Notes under the pieces: model-generated
Seen by the model: only the letters and a program-made list of their open reading frames with translations
The model's database searches: none
What the model was told of the DNA's origin: nothing
Source: CAYGSN01 sp964352675
GTDB lineage: Bacteria; Pseudomonadota; Alphaproteobacteria; Micavibrionales; Micavibrionaceae
Direction: 5' to 3'
Assembly (NCBI GenBank): GCA_964352675.1
Contig: CAYGSN010000010.1
Coordinates: forward strand, 5,110-69,109
Length of the DNA stretch: 64,000 nt
Position numbers and translations under genes: made by a program
Shown here: piece by piece, positions 44,540 through 53,760 of the stretch
Position numbering within the stretch: position 1 is the stretch's first letter
Layout of the letters: each line of letters begins with the position of its first letter

Positions 44540-46195
44540 ATGAGCATAGACAGCTTTTTTACAATTACAAAAACCGGCGCGGCCCAAGGATTTAATCCTT
44601 CCGGGAAGCAAGGTGATTTGAACGCTCAAATCGCCGCCTTCGGTTTTTTTGAATTCTGGCTGGCGCAGGCGATTGAAAACGAGAGAGCGCAGGATATTGA
44701 AGATTTGCAGGAGAAGGCCGAAGAAGAAAGAGAGTCTTCTTTGAAATCCGACAACCCGCTTCTTGCGGAAAAACCAAAGCTCGACATCGTCGAGATGCTT
44801 GCCGTCAATGACGACGTTAAGGAGCAGATCGGGAAATTCTCAACCGAAGAAACCAATGTCCTGAGCGACACGCTGGCGTTAAACCAAACGGCCCTTATCC
44901 GCGAGCTCAAACCCCTGCTTGAGGACGGCCTGCTGGCTGACAAAAATGTAAATCCTGAAGATCAGGAATTTGGCAGCCTTGCCAATCCTTTCGCCGCGCG
45001 CTTTGAAGACGGCGAATACAAAACTTTTCTGGAACGCCTTGAAAAACTGATCAATGACGGTGGATCACCAGAAGGCATCGTGGCCAACCTAACGCCGGAA
45101 CAGCGCGTCATTCTGAGACAGAAGCTGCAGGCTTTTCAGGCACAAAGCGAAGGCACCGAAAAATCTCAAGCGCAGATCCTGGCGGACGTTGCCGCCTTCG
45201 AAGACCTGGAAAGCCTTGATGAAATCGATGAAAGCATTCTGGCGCTGATCGCCATCCAGCTGGTCCTGCCTGCGCAGAGCGCAGAGAGTTCCGGCCCTGA
45301 CAGCATTATTGCAGCCGATCCTGTCGCCGCCCTCGCCGCGAGCCAGGCCGCCGCATCACGGGCATTGAGCAAACCAAATGAAGATGCCAATAACGGCACG
45401 CGGCGCGATCTCGGCTCCTATCTAAACAACATTGATCCCGGAACAGGAAAAAGCTCTACCCTCCCCTCCGAAAACTTTGAGAAAAGCTTACGCGATATAG
45501 CCGGAGCGCCGCGCGTTGAAAATGCCTCTGCAGACACTGGGAAAACTGCTGTATCCGCCCTTCCTGCATCACAAAATGCGGCGGCAGCAAATATGAGCAT
45601 TCTGCAAGGTTGGCACTTTTCAAGCGACGGATCACTACTCTCCCCACTAGGACTGTCAAGCGATAGCACTGACGGCTCCTTTGCAGGCAACCTGAATTAT
45701 CACAGCCTACAAAATGCAAGCCTGACCAGCCTGGTTACACAGGCTCAAGGCGCGCAACACCCCCACCCGGCCACGCAGATGATTGCGGTCAGCATGACCC
45801 GCGCCGGTGTTAAAGGCGGCGACCAGACGATGAGAATTCAACTCGATCCGCCAGAACTGGGCCGTGTTGAAATACAGATGACCGTTGGAAAAGACAAAAG
45901 CGTCAAGGCGCATCTGATTGCGGAAAAACCTGAAACCCTAGGCATGCTCCAACGCGACGCGACGCTTCTGGAGCGTGCATTACAGGATGCAGGGCTAGAG
46001 GCTGACGGCTCATCCCTCACCTTTGATTTGGCGGATGAAGGATACAATTTTGATCAGAATGGCGGGCATGACGGCAGCCGCAATGCAGCCGGACAAGGTG
46101 ATAACGGCGAAGAAGAAATCGAAATCATTGATAGCACGATGACATGGCATGTGGATTCCGAAACCGGGCATATGCGCTATGACATTCTGGCTTAA
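44540..46195 (+). CDS. fliK: flagellar hook-length control protein FliK
   Basis: 551 residues. The N-terminal half is low-complexity and helical; the C-terminal Flg_hook domain is clear (about 420-500), with MRIQLDPPELGRVEIQMTVG and LLERALQDAGLEADGSSLTF. FliK acts as molecular ruler and triggers the FlhB switch. The order fliK-flgD-flgE is classical. Confidence 0.93.
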   Translation: MSIDSFFTITKTGAAQGFNPSGKQGDLNAQIAAFGFFEFWLAQAIENERAQDIEDLQEKAEEERESSLKSDNPLLAEKPKLDIVEMLAVNDDVKEQIGKFSTEETNVLSDTLALNQTALIRELKPLLEDGLLADKNVNPEDQEFGSLANPFAARFEDGEYKTFLERLEKLINDGGSPEGIVANLTPEQRVILRQKLQAFQAQSEGTEKSQAQILADVAAFEDLESLDEIDESILALIAIQLVLPAQSAESSGPDSIIAADPVAALAASQAAASRALSKPNEDANNGTRRDLGSYLNNIDPGTGKSSTLPSENFEKSLRDIAGAPRVENASADTGKTAVSALPASQNAAAANMSILQGWHFSSDGSLLSPLGLSSDSTDGSFAGNLNYHSLQNASLTSLVTQAQGAQHPHPATQMIAVSMTRAGVKGGDQTMRIQLDPPELGRVEIQMTVGKDKSVKAHLIAEKPETLGMLQRDATLLERALQDAGLEADGSSLTFDLADEGYNFDQNGGHDGSRNAAGQGDNGEEEIEIIDSTMTWHVDSETGHMRYDILA

Positions 46196-46227
46196 CGGAT
46201 ACAGAAAAGAAGAAAGAGAGATGCAAA

Positions 46228-46983
46228 ATGGTAAGCGACGTTAATATAGGAACAGCCCTGAACCAACAGGCAAACACAAATAACGCCCAGACGGGCCTTG
46301 CGCAGGACTTTAACCAGTTCCTGATTTTGCTGACCACACAACTGCAAAATCAGGATCCGCTTTCCCCCATGGACACCACGGAATTTACAAACCAGCTCGT
46401 GGCCTTCTCCGGTGTAGAACAGCAGATCAATACCAACCAGAAGCTCGACTCTCTCGTATCACTGAGCCTGGGGAATGCTGTTGGCAACTCGCTGGGTTAT
46501 GTCGGCATGGATATCAGCTATCTCAGCTCTGAATTCAATTTCGATGGCGCAGAGCCTGTCAAGCTCAACTATGCCTATAACAGCGAACCGTTCGAAGCAA
46601 AAATCCGTATCGTCAACGAAGAAGGTGAGACCGTCTATGAAACCGATGCTGAAAAAGGTCTGGGCAATAATGAATTTGTTTGGGACGGCACAACAAAGGA
46701 CGGAACGATCGCACCGGAAGGAACATACGAAATTCGTGTAGACGCCTTAGATTTTGATGGCAATGCCGTAAGCACCACCACCGTTGTGAACGGCCGCGTA
46801 CGCGGGGTTGAATCACAGAACGGTCTGATCTTCCTGTTGGTCGGTGAACGCGCCGTATCGCTGGGACAGGTTCTGAACGTCTCTGTCCCTGAAACAGACC
46901 CGCTCCCGCCTGATGACGATGGCGATGACGGAGATGATGGCGACGGCGGAGATGGTTCCGGTGACGGCAGCGGCGACCCGTAG
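46228..46983 (+). CDS. flgD: hook cap protein FlgD with acidic Asp/Gly tail
   Basis: 251 residues. The N-terminal export motif is LAQDFNQFLILLTTQLQNQD, followed by PLSPMDTTEFTNQLVAFSGV; the Ig-like/tudor part includes IRIVNEEGETVYETDA and WDGTTKDGTIAPEGTYEIRV. The C-terminus ends in an Asp/Gly repeat (PPDDDGDDGDDGDGGDGSGD), not part of ordinary FlgD, possibly flexible or calcium-binding. FlgD caps the growing hook and is followed by the hook genes. Confidence 0.94.
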   Translation: MVSDVNIGTALNQQANTNNAQTGLAQDFNQFLILLTTQLQNQDPLSPMDTTEFTNQLVAFSGVEQQINTNQKLDSLVSLSLGNAVGNSLGYVGMDISYLSSEFNFDGAEPVKLNYAYNSEPFEAKIRIVNEEGETVYETDAEKGLGNNEFVWDGTTKDGTIAPEGTYEIRVDALDFDGNAVSTTTVVNGRVRGVESQNGLIFLLVGERAVSLGQVLNVSVPETDPLPPDDDGDDGDDGDGGDGSGDGSGDP

Positions 46984-47008
46984 GAAAGGATTTTAAGAGG
47001 ATAAGACA

Positions 47009-48862
47009 ATGAGTTTATTCGGATCATTATATTCAAGCACGACAGGGCTGCTAGCCAGTTCCCGCTCGACCGACATCATTTCGCAGAACGTGGCGAATTT
47101 GAATACGGTGGGATATAAGCGCTCATCCGTGGCTTTCCGTGATCTTGTCTTCTCCTCAAAAGGCAGCGCACGCGACACGCTGGCCGGTGTGTCTACAACA
47201 CGCCTTCTACAGGCCAATCAAGCAGGTTCCATCTTCCAGACCAGCTCTTCAACCGATGCCTCTATCAGCGGCGAAGGTATGTTTGCTGTGAAACGCACGA
47301 TTGATCCGGCTGATGATAATTTCTACTTCACACGCAACGGTCAGTTCGGCGAGTTTGCCATCCGCAACACCTCGGATAGCGGAGCGTTTACCACTGAAAA
47401 CACAAACGAGGAAACCTACCTTATGAACTCTGCAGGATTTTTCCTGTATGGCTGGCCGCTGGATCAGGACGGTAATATTACAGGCGGAACCACACTTGAT
47501 TCCCTACAGCCGATCAATGTCGGCATTTTCGAGAGCCAGCCTATCCCTACAACCGAAGTGAATTTCGGGGTGAACCTGAACGCCAGTGAGAGCGATTATG
47601 ATGGCCATGCCTTCACCGTGCCCCAGCAACTTCCAATGTCGAACCAGGCCGCCCATTTCTCCCGCAATTTAACCGTGTACGACAGCGCCGGAACACAGCG
47701 TGCCGTCACAGCCCAATTCCGCAAAGTGCTGGGCCCCATGGCGCATTTCACATCCAACACCTCGCCTCTGGATCGGGAAGATGTCCTGGTGGACAATGCA
47801 GGTGGGCCAACGCCCGGCATTACAAATGGCGACATCTTCCAGATATCTGACGGCACAAACACGCTGAATATCACTTTTGTAAATGGTGTGGCAGATACTT
47901 CGCTTAACCAGGCAAACACTGTGGATGATGTACTAAGGGTTATTAACAACTTCACAGCAGGGGCCCCCGCCACGCAGCAATTCGAAGCCCGCATAAGCGA
48001 GAGTGGCCGCCTCCTTGTCCAGGCCAAAGACCCGACAGTGACGCTGAACATCTCTGGTTCCGATGCTCCGGTTCTGGGCGCAACCGGCCTGAACTTCGTG
48101 ACCGACCCCAGTGATGGGGATTATATCTACGATCCGGATTACGATATCACAAATCCTGGTTCTGCGCCTTACACAGCACAGGGCGATTTCCCTGCCTTCG
48201 CTGATACAACCACACCCAATACACAGGGCTGGTGGGAAATGACCCTGCTTATCCCTGATCCGGCAAACCCCAGCGGTGGCACACTCACCACGTTGCGCCA
48301 GGGGCTGATAAACTTTGACGGAAGCGGCGCGCTAAACGCCTTGCCCGGCGCGGATGGAGAAATCAGCATTGATCTGTCCACCACGCCTATCAATTTCGAC
48401 AATGCCGGGACGGATGACGATACATCGCTGACTCTGAACATTACCAATTTCAGCCAGTTTTCAGGCAATTACAACGTCCTGCTCTCCCAACAAAACGGCG
48501 CAGGGATCGGCACACGCAACAATATCGAGATCCAACGGGATGGAACGGTCACAGCCGTCTTCTCAAATGGAATCCGCAGCGATATCTATAAAATCCCGCT
48601 GGCCACATTCGCGAATGTGAACGGCCTGCGCGAAGTCAACGATACCGCCTATGTCCTGACCGACAACTCCGGCGATGTCGTTCTGCTGGAGGCCGGAACG
48701 GGCGGAGCCGGAATTTTGAACCCGGCCACACTGGAGAATTCGAATGTGGATCTGGCCGAAGAATTCGGATACCTGATCGTCAGCCAGCGCTCATTCTCTC
48801 TGAACTCTCAGGTCATCAACGCCGTCAATGAAATGACGCAGGTCCTCAGGGATCTAACATAG
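47009..48862 (+). CDS. flgE: flagellar hook protein FlgE, copy 1
   Basis: 617 residues. The N-terminal axial motif is STTGLLASSRSTDIISQNVA followed by NLNTVGYKRSSVAF, and the C-terminal helix is FGYLIVSQRSFSLNSQVINA. The central region, larger than in enterobacterial FlgE (about 400), carries FlgE D2-like beta segments (LNASESDYDGHAF, TLLIPDPANPSGG). It lies 25 bp after flgD with AAAGGA before the ATG. Confidence 0.92.
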   Translation: MSLFGSLYSSTTGLLASSRSTDIISQNVANLNTVGYKRSSVAFRDLVFSSKGSARDTLAGVSTTRLLQANQAGSIFQTSSSTDASISGEGMFAVKRTIDPADDNFYFTRNGQFGEFAIRNTSDSGAFTTENTNEETYLMNSAGFFLYGWPLDQDGNITGGTTLDSLQPINVGIFESQPIPTTEVNFGVNLNASESDYDGHAFTVPQQLPMSNQAAHFSRNLTVYDSAGTQRAVTAQFRKVLGPMAHFTSNTSPLDREDVLVDNAGGPTPGITNGDIFQISDGTNTLNITFVNGVADTSLNQANTVDDVLRVINNFTAGAPATQQFEARISESGRLLVQAKDPTVTLNISGSDAPVLGATGLNFVTDPSDGDYIYDPDYDITNPGSAPYTAQGDFPAFADTTTPNTQGWWEMTLLIPDPANPSGGTLTTLRQGLINFDGSGALNALPGADGEISIDLSTTPINFDNAGTDDDTSLTLNITNFSQFSGNYNVLLSQQNGAGIGTRNNIEIQRDGTVTAVFSNGIRSDIYKIPLATFANVNGLREVNDTAYVLTDNSGDVVLLEAGTGGAGILNPATLENSNVDLAEEFGYLIVSQRSFSLNSQVINAVNEMTQVLRDLT

Positions 48863-48870
48863 GAAAAAAC

Positions 48871-48936
48871 ATGAACAACAAACGATTTTTAAATTTTAAC
48901 CGAAACCACAACCAAAAACCAAAAACGAAAGTTTGA
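48871..48936 (+). CDS. candidate 21-residue basic peptide between flgE copies
   Basis: ATG 48871 is preceded by AGGAAA and opens a 21-codon frame (starting MNNKRFLNFNR, very basic, ending PKTKV). It could be a leader peptide or chance; nothing else supports it. Confidence 0.2.
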   Translation: MNNKRFLNFNRNHNQKPKTKV

Positions 48937-48967
48937 TTTATTTGCTTAACTTGAAAGGAGACTAACC

Positions 48968-50725
48968 ATGGGACTTTTTGGATCATTATTTACAGGTGTA
49001 TCGGCACTGTTTGCGCAGAGCCAGAACACGGCGATTATCTCCAACAACATCGCCAACGTGAACACAAACGGTTTTAAGCGTTCGGAAGCCAGCTTCAACT
49101 CACTGGTGACCACAGAAAGCCGTCTGTCACGCTACTCTCCGGGTACGGTTTCCGTGAACCGGATCCAGCGCGTGGACCAGCAGGGCTCGATCCAGCAGAC
49201 ATCCTCCGCCACCGATGCGGCGATCTCTGGAAACGGATTCTTCCCGGTCAAACGTTCCACCGATACCGGACAGGAATTCCTCTATACCCGCGCCGGACAG
49301 TTCTCGGAAGATGCACAGGGATTGCTGCGCAATGCCTCCGGCTTTGTTCTATATGCGTGGCCGATTGATGCAGATGGCAATCTTCCTGCCAACCAGGGCG
49401 ACCTGGTTTCACTGGTCCCGGCCGATGTGGCATTCCTCGGCGGCTTGACACGGCCGACAACAACGGCGGAACTGGCAATTAACCTGAATGCGAACCAGGC
49501 CGATTACAATACCGGAACAGGCGGCATTGCATTACCGGTAGCCCGCACAAACGCGGCGCATTTCTCACGTGGCCTAACAGTGTTTGATGCCCTGGGCTCT
49601 GCTCAAACGGTTACATTTGAATACCGTAAAGTTACAGGCCCCATGGCCAATATTACAACCGGGAATCAAACCGTCCTTGAATCAGATGACGTGCTTGCCG
49701 GTAGCGCGCCAGCCTCAGGTTCGCTTGCGGGCATTTCGCACCAAGACCAGTTCTCAATAACCGTAGGAGCGACAACAGAAACGTTCGAGCTCTTCGATAG
49801 TACTGTGGGTGCATCAACCGGTACAGCAGACTATGATTCCGAAACCGTACAAGAACTTCTGGACAACATTGAAAGCTTTAACGGCGGCGGCATACTAGAA
49901 GCCCGCCTCACAGATAGCGGACAAATTATTATCCAGGCCGTCGACCCAACCATTGACTTTACGGTTGATGATGTTGCGGGAACACCGATTTCAGGTGGAG
50001 CAACAACTCTTAACCTCGGTGCAGCTTCCGTAGCCGTAACCCACACCGATATCACGACAGCATACGCCGATAACGGTAATGGCGTCTTCCCTGATTTTGA
50101 TGACCTTACAGGAGCCAATACCCAGGGATGGTGGGAGTTAAAAGTCATACACCCGGATGGAAGCACCATTTCCGAGGGTCTCTTGAACTTCGAAGGCGAC
50201 GGAACGTTAAATGCCTCCGCCGATGGAGAAGGCAATATTGACCTCGCCCTTGCAAATATTGATTGGGGCAACGGCTCCAACTTGCAAGACTTTGATATCG
50301 ATATTGAGCGCTTGTCCCAGTTTTCCGGGAACTATGACGTGATCTTCTCCGACCAGAACGGTGCAGAGCTTGGCCTTCGGACCGGGGTGGAGTTAACCCG
50401 TGACGGCCGTGTGGTCGCCCGGTTCTCCAACGGTGCCTCGGCGGATCTGTATCAAGTTCCCTTGATTACCTTTGCCAACTCCAACGGCCTTACCGAAGTG
50501 TCCGGCACGGCCTATTCAGAAGCCGAGGAGTCCGGAGAAGAGAACCTGCGTGAGGCCGGAACAGGCGGAGCCGGGTTTATCGAACCCTCCACGCTCGAAG
50601 CCTCCAACGTGGATTTGGCCGATGAGTTTGCACGGTTGATTATCTCCCAGCGGGCCTTTGGCGCCGGTACACGGGTGATCAATACTGTGGATCAGATGAC
50701 CCAGGATCTCCTGAGTCTGAGATAA
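48968..50725 (+). CDS. flgE: flagellar hook protein FlgE, copy 2
   Basis: 585 residues, clearly paralogous to copy 1: the N-terminus GLFGSLFTGVSALFAQSQNT with IISNNIANVNTNGFKRSEAS, and the C-terminal FARLIISQRAFGAGTRVINT. The two share the end of the central part too (EAGTGGAGF/I near the end, NVDLADEFA). The middle differs. It has AAAGGAG six bases or so before the ATG. It is the last gene of the hook operon; the structured region after it may be its 3' end. Confidence 0.92.
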   Translation: MGLFGSLFTGVSALFAQSQNTAIISNNIANVNTNGFKRSEASFNSLVTTESRLSRYSPGTVSVNRIQRVDQQGSIQQTSSATDAAISGNGFFPVKRSTDTGQEFLYTRAGQFSEDAQGLLRNASGFVLYAWPIDADGNLPANQGDLVSLVPADVAFLGGLTRPTTTAELAINLNANQADYNTGTGGIALPVARTNAAHFSRGLTVFDALGSAQTVTFEYRKVTGPMANITTGNQTVLESDDVLAGSAPASGSLAGISHQDQFSITVGATTETFELFDSTVGASTGTADYDSETVQELLDNIESFNGGGILEARLTDSGQIIIQAVDPTIDFTVDDVAGTPISGGATTLNLGAASVAVTHTDITTAYADNGNGVFPDFDDLTGANTQGWWELKVIHPDGSTISEGLLNFEGDGTLNASADGEGNIDLALANIDWGNGSNLQDFDIDIERLSQFSGNYDVIFSDQNGAELGLRTGVELTRDGRVVARFSNGASADLYQVPLITFANSNGLTEVSGTAYSEAEESGEENLREAGTGGAGFIEPSTLEASNVDLADEFARLIISQRAFGAGTRVINTVDQMTQDLLSLR

Positions 50726-50743
50726 AAAAGAAAGGAATTGGCT

Positions 50744-50959
50744 TAAGGCTTAAGGTGCTTTTTTGGGATATGCTACCCGGCAAACCCTAACCTTCCCAAA
50801 GATAAGTGCCTTAAGCCTTACCCTTTCCATGCAAAAGATCACATATCCAGAATGGGTTGGGATAAGCATGGAAAGCGGGCGCATCGGGCATTGCCCGTAA
50901 ATGCAAACCAGAACGGTTGCTATTGAACCCAAACCGCTCCGGTGCGCCCCTCTTTTTTT
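50744..50959 (+). ncRNA. candidate structured RNA: three consecutive hairpins ending in a U-run
   Basis: The region downstream of flgE folds on paper into three successive stems. Hairpin 1: TAAGGCTTAAGG (50744-50755) with CCTTAAGCCTTA (50809-50820), extended inward by a partly paired CTTTTTTGGGA / TCCCAAAGATAAG. Hairpin 2: CTTTCCATGC (50823-50832) with GCATGGAAAG (50866-50875), with an inner TATCC/GGATA. Hairpin 3: GGGCGCATCGG (50877-50887) with CCGGTGCGCCC (50939-50949), followed by CTC and seven T. The last is an intrinsic terminator. It could be a structured 3' UTR, a processed sRNA or a repeat element; no known family was recognised. Confidence 0.5.
50877..50959 (+). terminator. terminator-like third hairpin after second flgE
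   Basis: Eleven-base-pair stem (one G-T wobble) with a 51-base branched loop containing CGGGCATTGCCCG and AACC-AGAAC-GGTT. It is followed by TCTTTTTTTC. The loop is longer than usual for a simple terminator. Confidence 0.6.
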
Positions 50960-51011
50960 CTTTTGTTTATTTTGGAAAAATATTAAAGCCTAAAAAAAGC
51001 CAACAGCGTTT

Positions 51012-52013
51012 TTACATCAACTTCTTACCCCAGGTATCGGGGAGTTTTTCATTGTGAATTTCAATATCCAGATGGTAGCGGAATTTCCGCGGTCCGGTTC
51101 CCCGGATCCACTGCGCCATAGACTTAAGACCATCATCGAGCGACATTTTGGTTTCATAGCCCAAAAGTTTCCGCGCCTTATCCGCTGAACAGGTTGCATG
51201 CTTCACCTCCTGCGGGCGACCGGGCATATAAATCGGGTCTTCCTTAAAACCAACCAGTTTCATCAAGCGCTTGGCCAAATCATTGATCGTTACGAATTCC
51301 TCATCCGGGCCAATATTAATAATTTCGCCCACAACATGCGGGTCATCCATCATGCGGATCAAACACTGCAAGCAATCTTCAACAAAAGAGAAACAACGCA
51401 TCTGCTCACCATCGCCATAGATAATCGGAGGCCTGCCCAGCAACATACGATTAATCATGATGGAGGCCACATTACGGTAGGGATCATCAAATTTCTGTCT
51501 GGGACCGATAATATTGTGCGGTACGGCAATCACATACTCGACGCCGTGAACCTCACACAAATTCTTTAAAACATCTTCGGCAGCGACCTTTGCAATGCCA
51601 TAAGGGTCCTGAGGTTTCGGCGTATATTCTTCTTTAAAAGGCACCTCATTCGTTCCATAGCGCGCCATTGAGGAGCAAAAAACAATGCGTTTGGCCCGGT
51701 TTTCAATGGCTGCTGAAAAGACAGAGACAGACGCTTCAAAAATATTTTTGGTTACAATATGGGGTGAAAAAACAGAAAGCCCCTCATAGGCAGTTGCAGC
51801 ACAATGATAAACAATTTCACACCCCTTTGAAATTTTGAGCATGGAGTTGAAGTCACAGCAATCATATTGATAAAAATCAACCTCCGGAGGCACATTCACA
51901 AGCTCTCCTCCCAGCAAACTGTCACATCCCACAACTTCGTGCCCCATCTCTATCAGGCGTTCGGCCAAATGGCTTCCCAAAAATCCGGCTACGCCGGTGA
52001 CGAATACTCTCAT
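51012..52013 (-). CDS. NAD-dependent epimerase/dehydratase (extended SDR)
   Basis: 333 residues. The Rossmann motif is G7-x-x-G10-x-x-G13 (VTGVAGFLGSHLAERL), a Ser-Ser pair lies at 114-115 and the catalytic Y138-x-x-x-K142 is in DPYGIAKVAAED. It resembles UDP-hexose 4-epimerases or dehydratases, but the exact substrate cannot be read. It begins the downstream end of a minus-strand group with a methyltransferase and GT2, probably making or attaching a flagellar or surface sugar. Confidence 0.86.
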   Translation of the reverse strand: MRVFVTGVAGFLGSHLAERLIEMGHEVVGCDSLLGGELVNVPPEVDFYQYDCCDFNSMLKISKGCEIVYHCAATAYEGLSVFSPHIVTKNIFEASVSVFSAAIENRAKRIVFCSSMARYGTNEVPFKEEYTPKPQDPYGIAKVAAEDVLKNLCEVHGVEYVIAVPHNIIGPRQKFDDPYRNVASIMINRMLLGRPPIIYGDGEQMRCFSFVEDCLQCLIRMMDDPHVVGEIINIGPDEEFVTINDLAKRLMKLVGFKEDPIYMPGRPQEVKHATCSADKARKLLGYETKMSLDDGLKSMAQWIRGTGPRKFRYHLDIEIHNEKLPDTWGKKLM

Positions 52014-52018
52014 AGCTC

Positions 52019-52567
52019 TTATCCTTTCCTGATAAGCGTAGCACGGATAGCCTGCCCACCCTTGTTATCGTAGAATTTCATATCTTCAACTTCAAAACCC
52101 ACTATCTCCGCAATCGCACGGATTTTTGCATCGGTATAGCCGCTTTTATGATACTGCCCGGCACCGTTCTGGTTTCCAAAAAACATCGTGGTTACAATGC
52201 TCCAACGCTGATCCAGCGCCCGACCATTGCCGAAATAATGATCTAATGAACCTAACTGGTAAAACTCTTTAAACTCGTCCTTGGCTTCCAGAAAGGTTTT
52301 GCAAACCCATTCGAAATCAGGGACTTCCATGACCAGCTTGCCTCCAGGCTTCAAAACACGATAGCACTCGGCCCAAGCCTGAGGCTCTTCACGAAAATCC
52401 ATATGCTCAAAAATGTGCTCCGCCAGAACTTCGTCGACACTGCTATCTTCAAAAGGCATATCAATTAACGTGCCCTCTTTGACCGCATCTGTTTGCGGGA
52501 CAATATCGATATTCTCGTACCCTTCTAAAAGGTTTGGGCCACAGCCTACATTCACTTTAATCATCAT
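52019..52567 (-). CDS. small class I SAM methyltransferase
   Basis: 182 residues. Motif I VNVGCGPNLLEGYENIDI is at 5-22, followed by DSSVDEVLAEHIFEHM and the CYRVLKPGGKLVMEVPDFEW segment typical of Methyltransf_11-like enzymes of polysaccharide clusters. It lies 5 bp before the epimerase gene on the same strand. The substrate is probably a sugar or a glycan end; this is inference. Confidence 0.83.
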   Translation of the reverse strand: MMIKVNVGCGPNLLEGYENIDIVPQTDAVKEGTLIDMPFEDSSVDEVLAEHIFEHMDFREEPQAWAECYRVLKPGGKLVMEVPDFEWVCKTFLEAKDEFKEFYQLGSLDHYFGNGRALDQRWSIVTTMFFGNQNGAGQYHKSGYTDAKIRAIAEIVGFEVEDMKFYDNKGGQAIRATLIRKG

Positions 52568-52589
52568 ATTATCCTATTATTTTATTGTG

Positions 52590-53633
52590 TTAGATCTTGC
52601 AAATTTCATGCCTAAAATCCCGAATTTCGGTTAAATCGAATTTATCACCCAAAACCGTTTCTATACCCATGATATGATTCGACATATAGTATTTAAAGCT
52701 GGACTTTGTAATTTCAGGTGCAGCTTCAGCAGTCGCTAACCTTGCAAACCCCCTGAATTGGGATTTAAAATAATTCAACTCTTCTTGAACTGAATCTTTA
52801 AAGCGGTTCACAAGAACCTTCATAAGCTTATCAATATAAGCCAACCTTAATTCTTCTTCGATACGCACGACTCTGGCCATATCCAAATGACCAATAATCA
52901 TGGTGATAATTGGTGTCATAAAAGTAAAATCAGAGGCAATAGAATTCATAGGTAGATCGCGGATGTGATGCAATGTCGCTTTTTTAGCATTATCAAGAAG
53001 CGGCGCCCCGCCTCTGGCCCTATGAAACAAAATCTCATCAATATAATCTGTCTTCCCATACAAGGCGAGCTCACACATAACAATGTGATCAAACCCGTTG
53101 CAATACGGTATAGGCTGAAGCTTGGACACAGCATTACGCCTGTAAACACCCCAGTATGAGGGGGCAACAGCATAAGTTGCAGCCATTCTTATGGACCGCA
53201 TCAATGGATCATCGTCAAGAATTCTCAAATTAAATTGATCGTCATAGGTTTGAACAACCTGACCCATATCATCCAGAACTTCAGACCCTGTATGAACCAT
53301 CGCAAGCTCAGAGTCTTCCTGGAGACGCGCCATACATTTTTCAACATAGGTCTTATCAATCAAATCATCCGATGATTTGGGCATCACAAACTCGGAATCT
53401 CCCAGCCAAAAAGCACGCTGGAAATTACCGATATATAGGCGGTGTTCATTACGCGTGTAAGAAAACCGAGGATCCTTCTCAGCATGTTTTTTTACAAGCC
53501 CGGACGTACCGTCTGTGGATCCATCATCAATGACAGTGACTTTAAAATCCTGGAACGTTTGCTCGGACAAACAATCTAACGTTCTTTGGAAGTTCAGGCC
53601 GCTATTACGGCAAATTACATTAATATCGAGCAT
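52590..53633 (-). CDS. family 2 glycosyltransferase
   Basis: 347 residues. The GT-A N-terminus is INVICRNSGLNFQRTLDCLS followed by VTVIDDGSTDGT (nucleotide-sugar Asp pair) and KSSDDLIDKTYVEKCMARL. The C-terminal 120 residues are helical and unrecognised. It looks lower in GC than the flagellar genes around it. It may add sugars to a glycan linked to flagellin or the cell surface. Confidence 0.85.
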   Translation of the reverse strand: MLDINVICRNSGLNFQRTLDCLSEQTFQDFKVTVIDDGSTDGTSGLVKKHAEKDPRFSYTRNEHRLYIGNFQRAFWLGDSEFVMPKSSDDLIDKTYVEKCMARLQEDSELAMVHTGSEVLDDMGQVVQTYDDQFNLRILDDDPLMRSIRMAATYAVAPSYWGVYRRNAVSKLQPIPYCNGFDHIVMCELALYGKTDYIDEILFHRARGGAPLLDNAKKATLHHIRDLPMNSIASDFTFMTPIITMIIGHLDMARVVRIEEELRLAYIDKLMKVLVNRFKDSVQEELNYFKSQFRGFARLATAEAAPEITKSSFKYYMSNHIMGIETVLGDKFDLTEIRDFRHEICKI

Positions 53634-53700
53634 GGAGTTTGAAACCTTAAACAGAATTAAGACATTGAAAATAATATTTTTTTAAGGAGCTGTAAATGGG

Positions 53701-53729
53701 TTGACAGCTTAGAGGCTGAACTTTAGCGT
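53701..53729 (+). promoter_or_regulatory. candidate promoter of TylF-like gene
   Basis: A perfect TTGACA (53701-53706) is followed at 17 bases by TAGCGT, a poor -10. It lies about 32 bp before the ATG. Confidence 0.35.
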
Positions 53730-53760
53730 AAATTCACATTTTTTAAAGAAAGAGAGATCA

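Noticed and set aside
50750..50932. 60-codon minus-strand frame in the structured region
   Set aside because: It lies across the hairpin arms, has no ribosome site or family, and its composition follows the inverted repeats.
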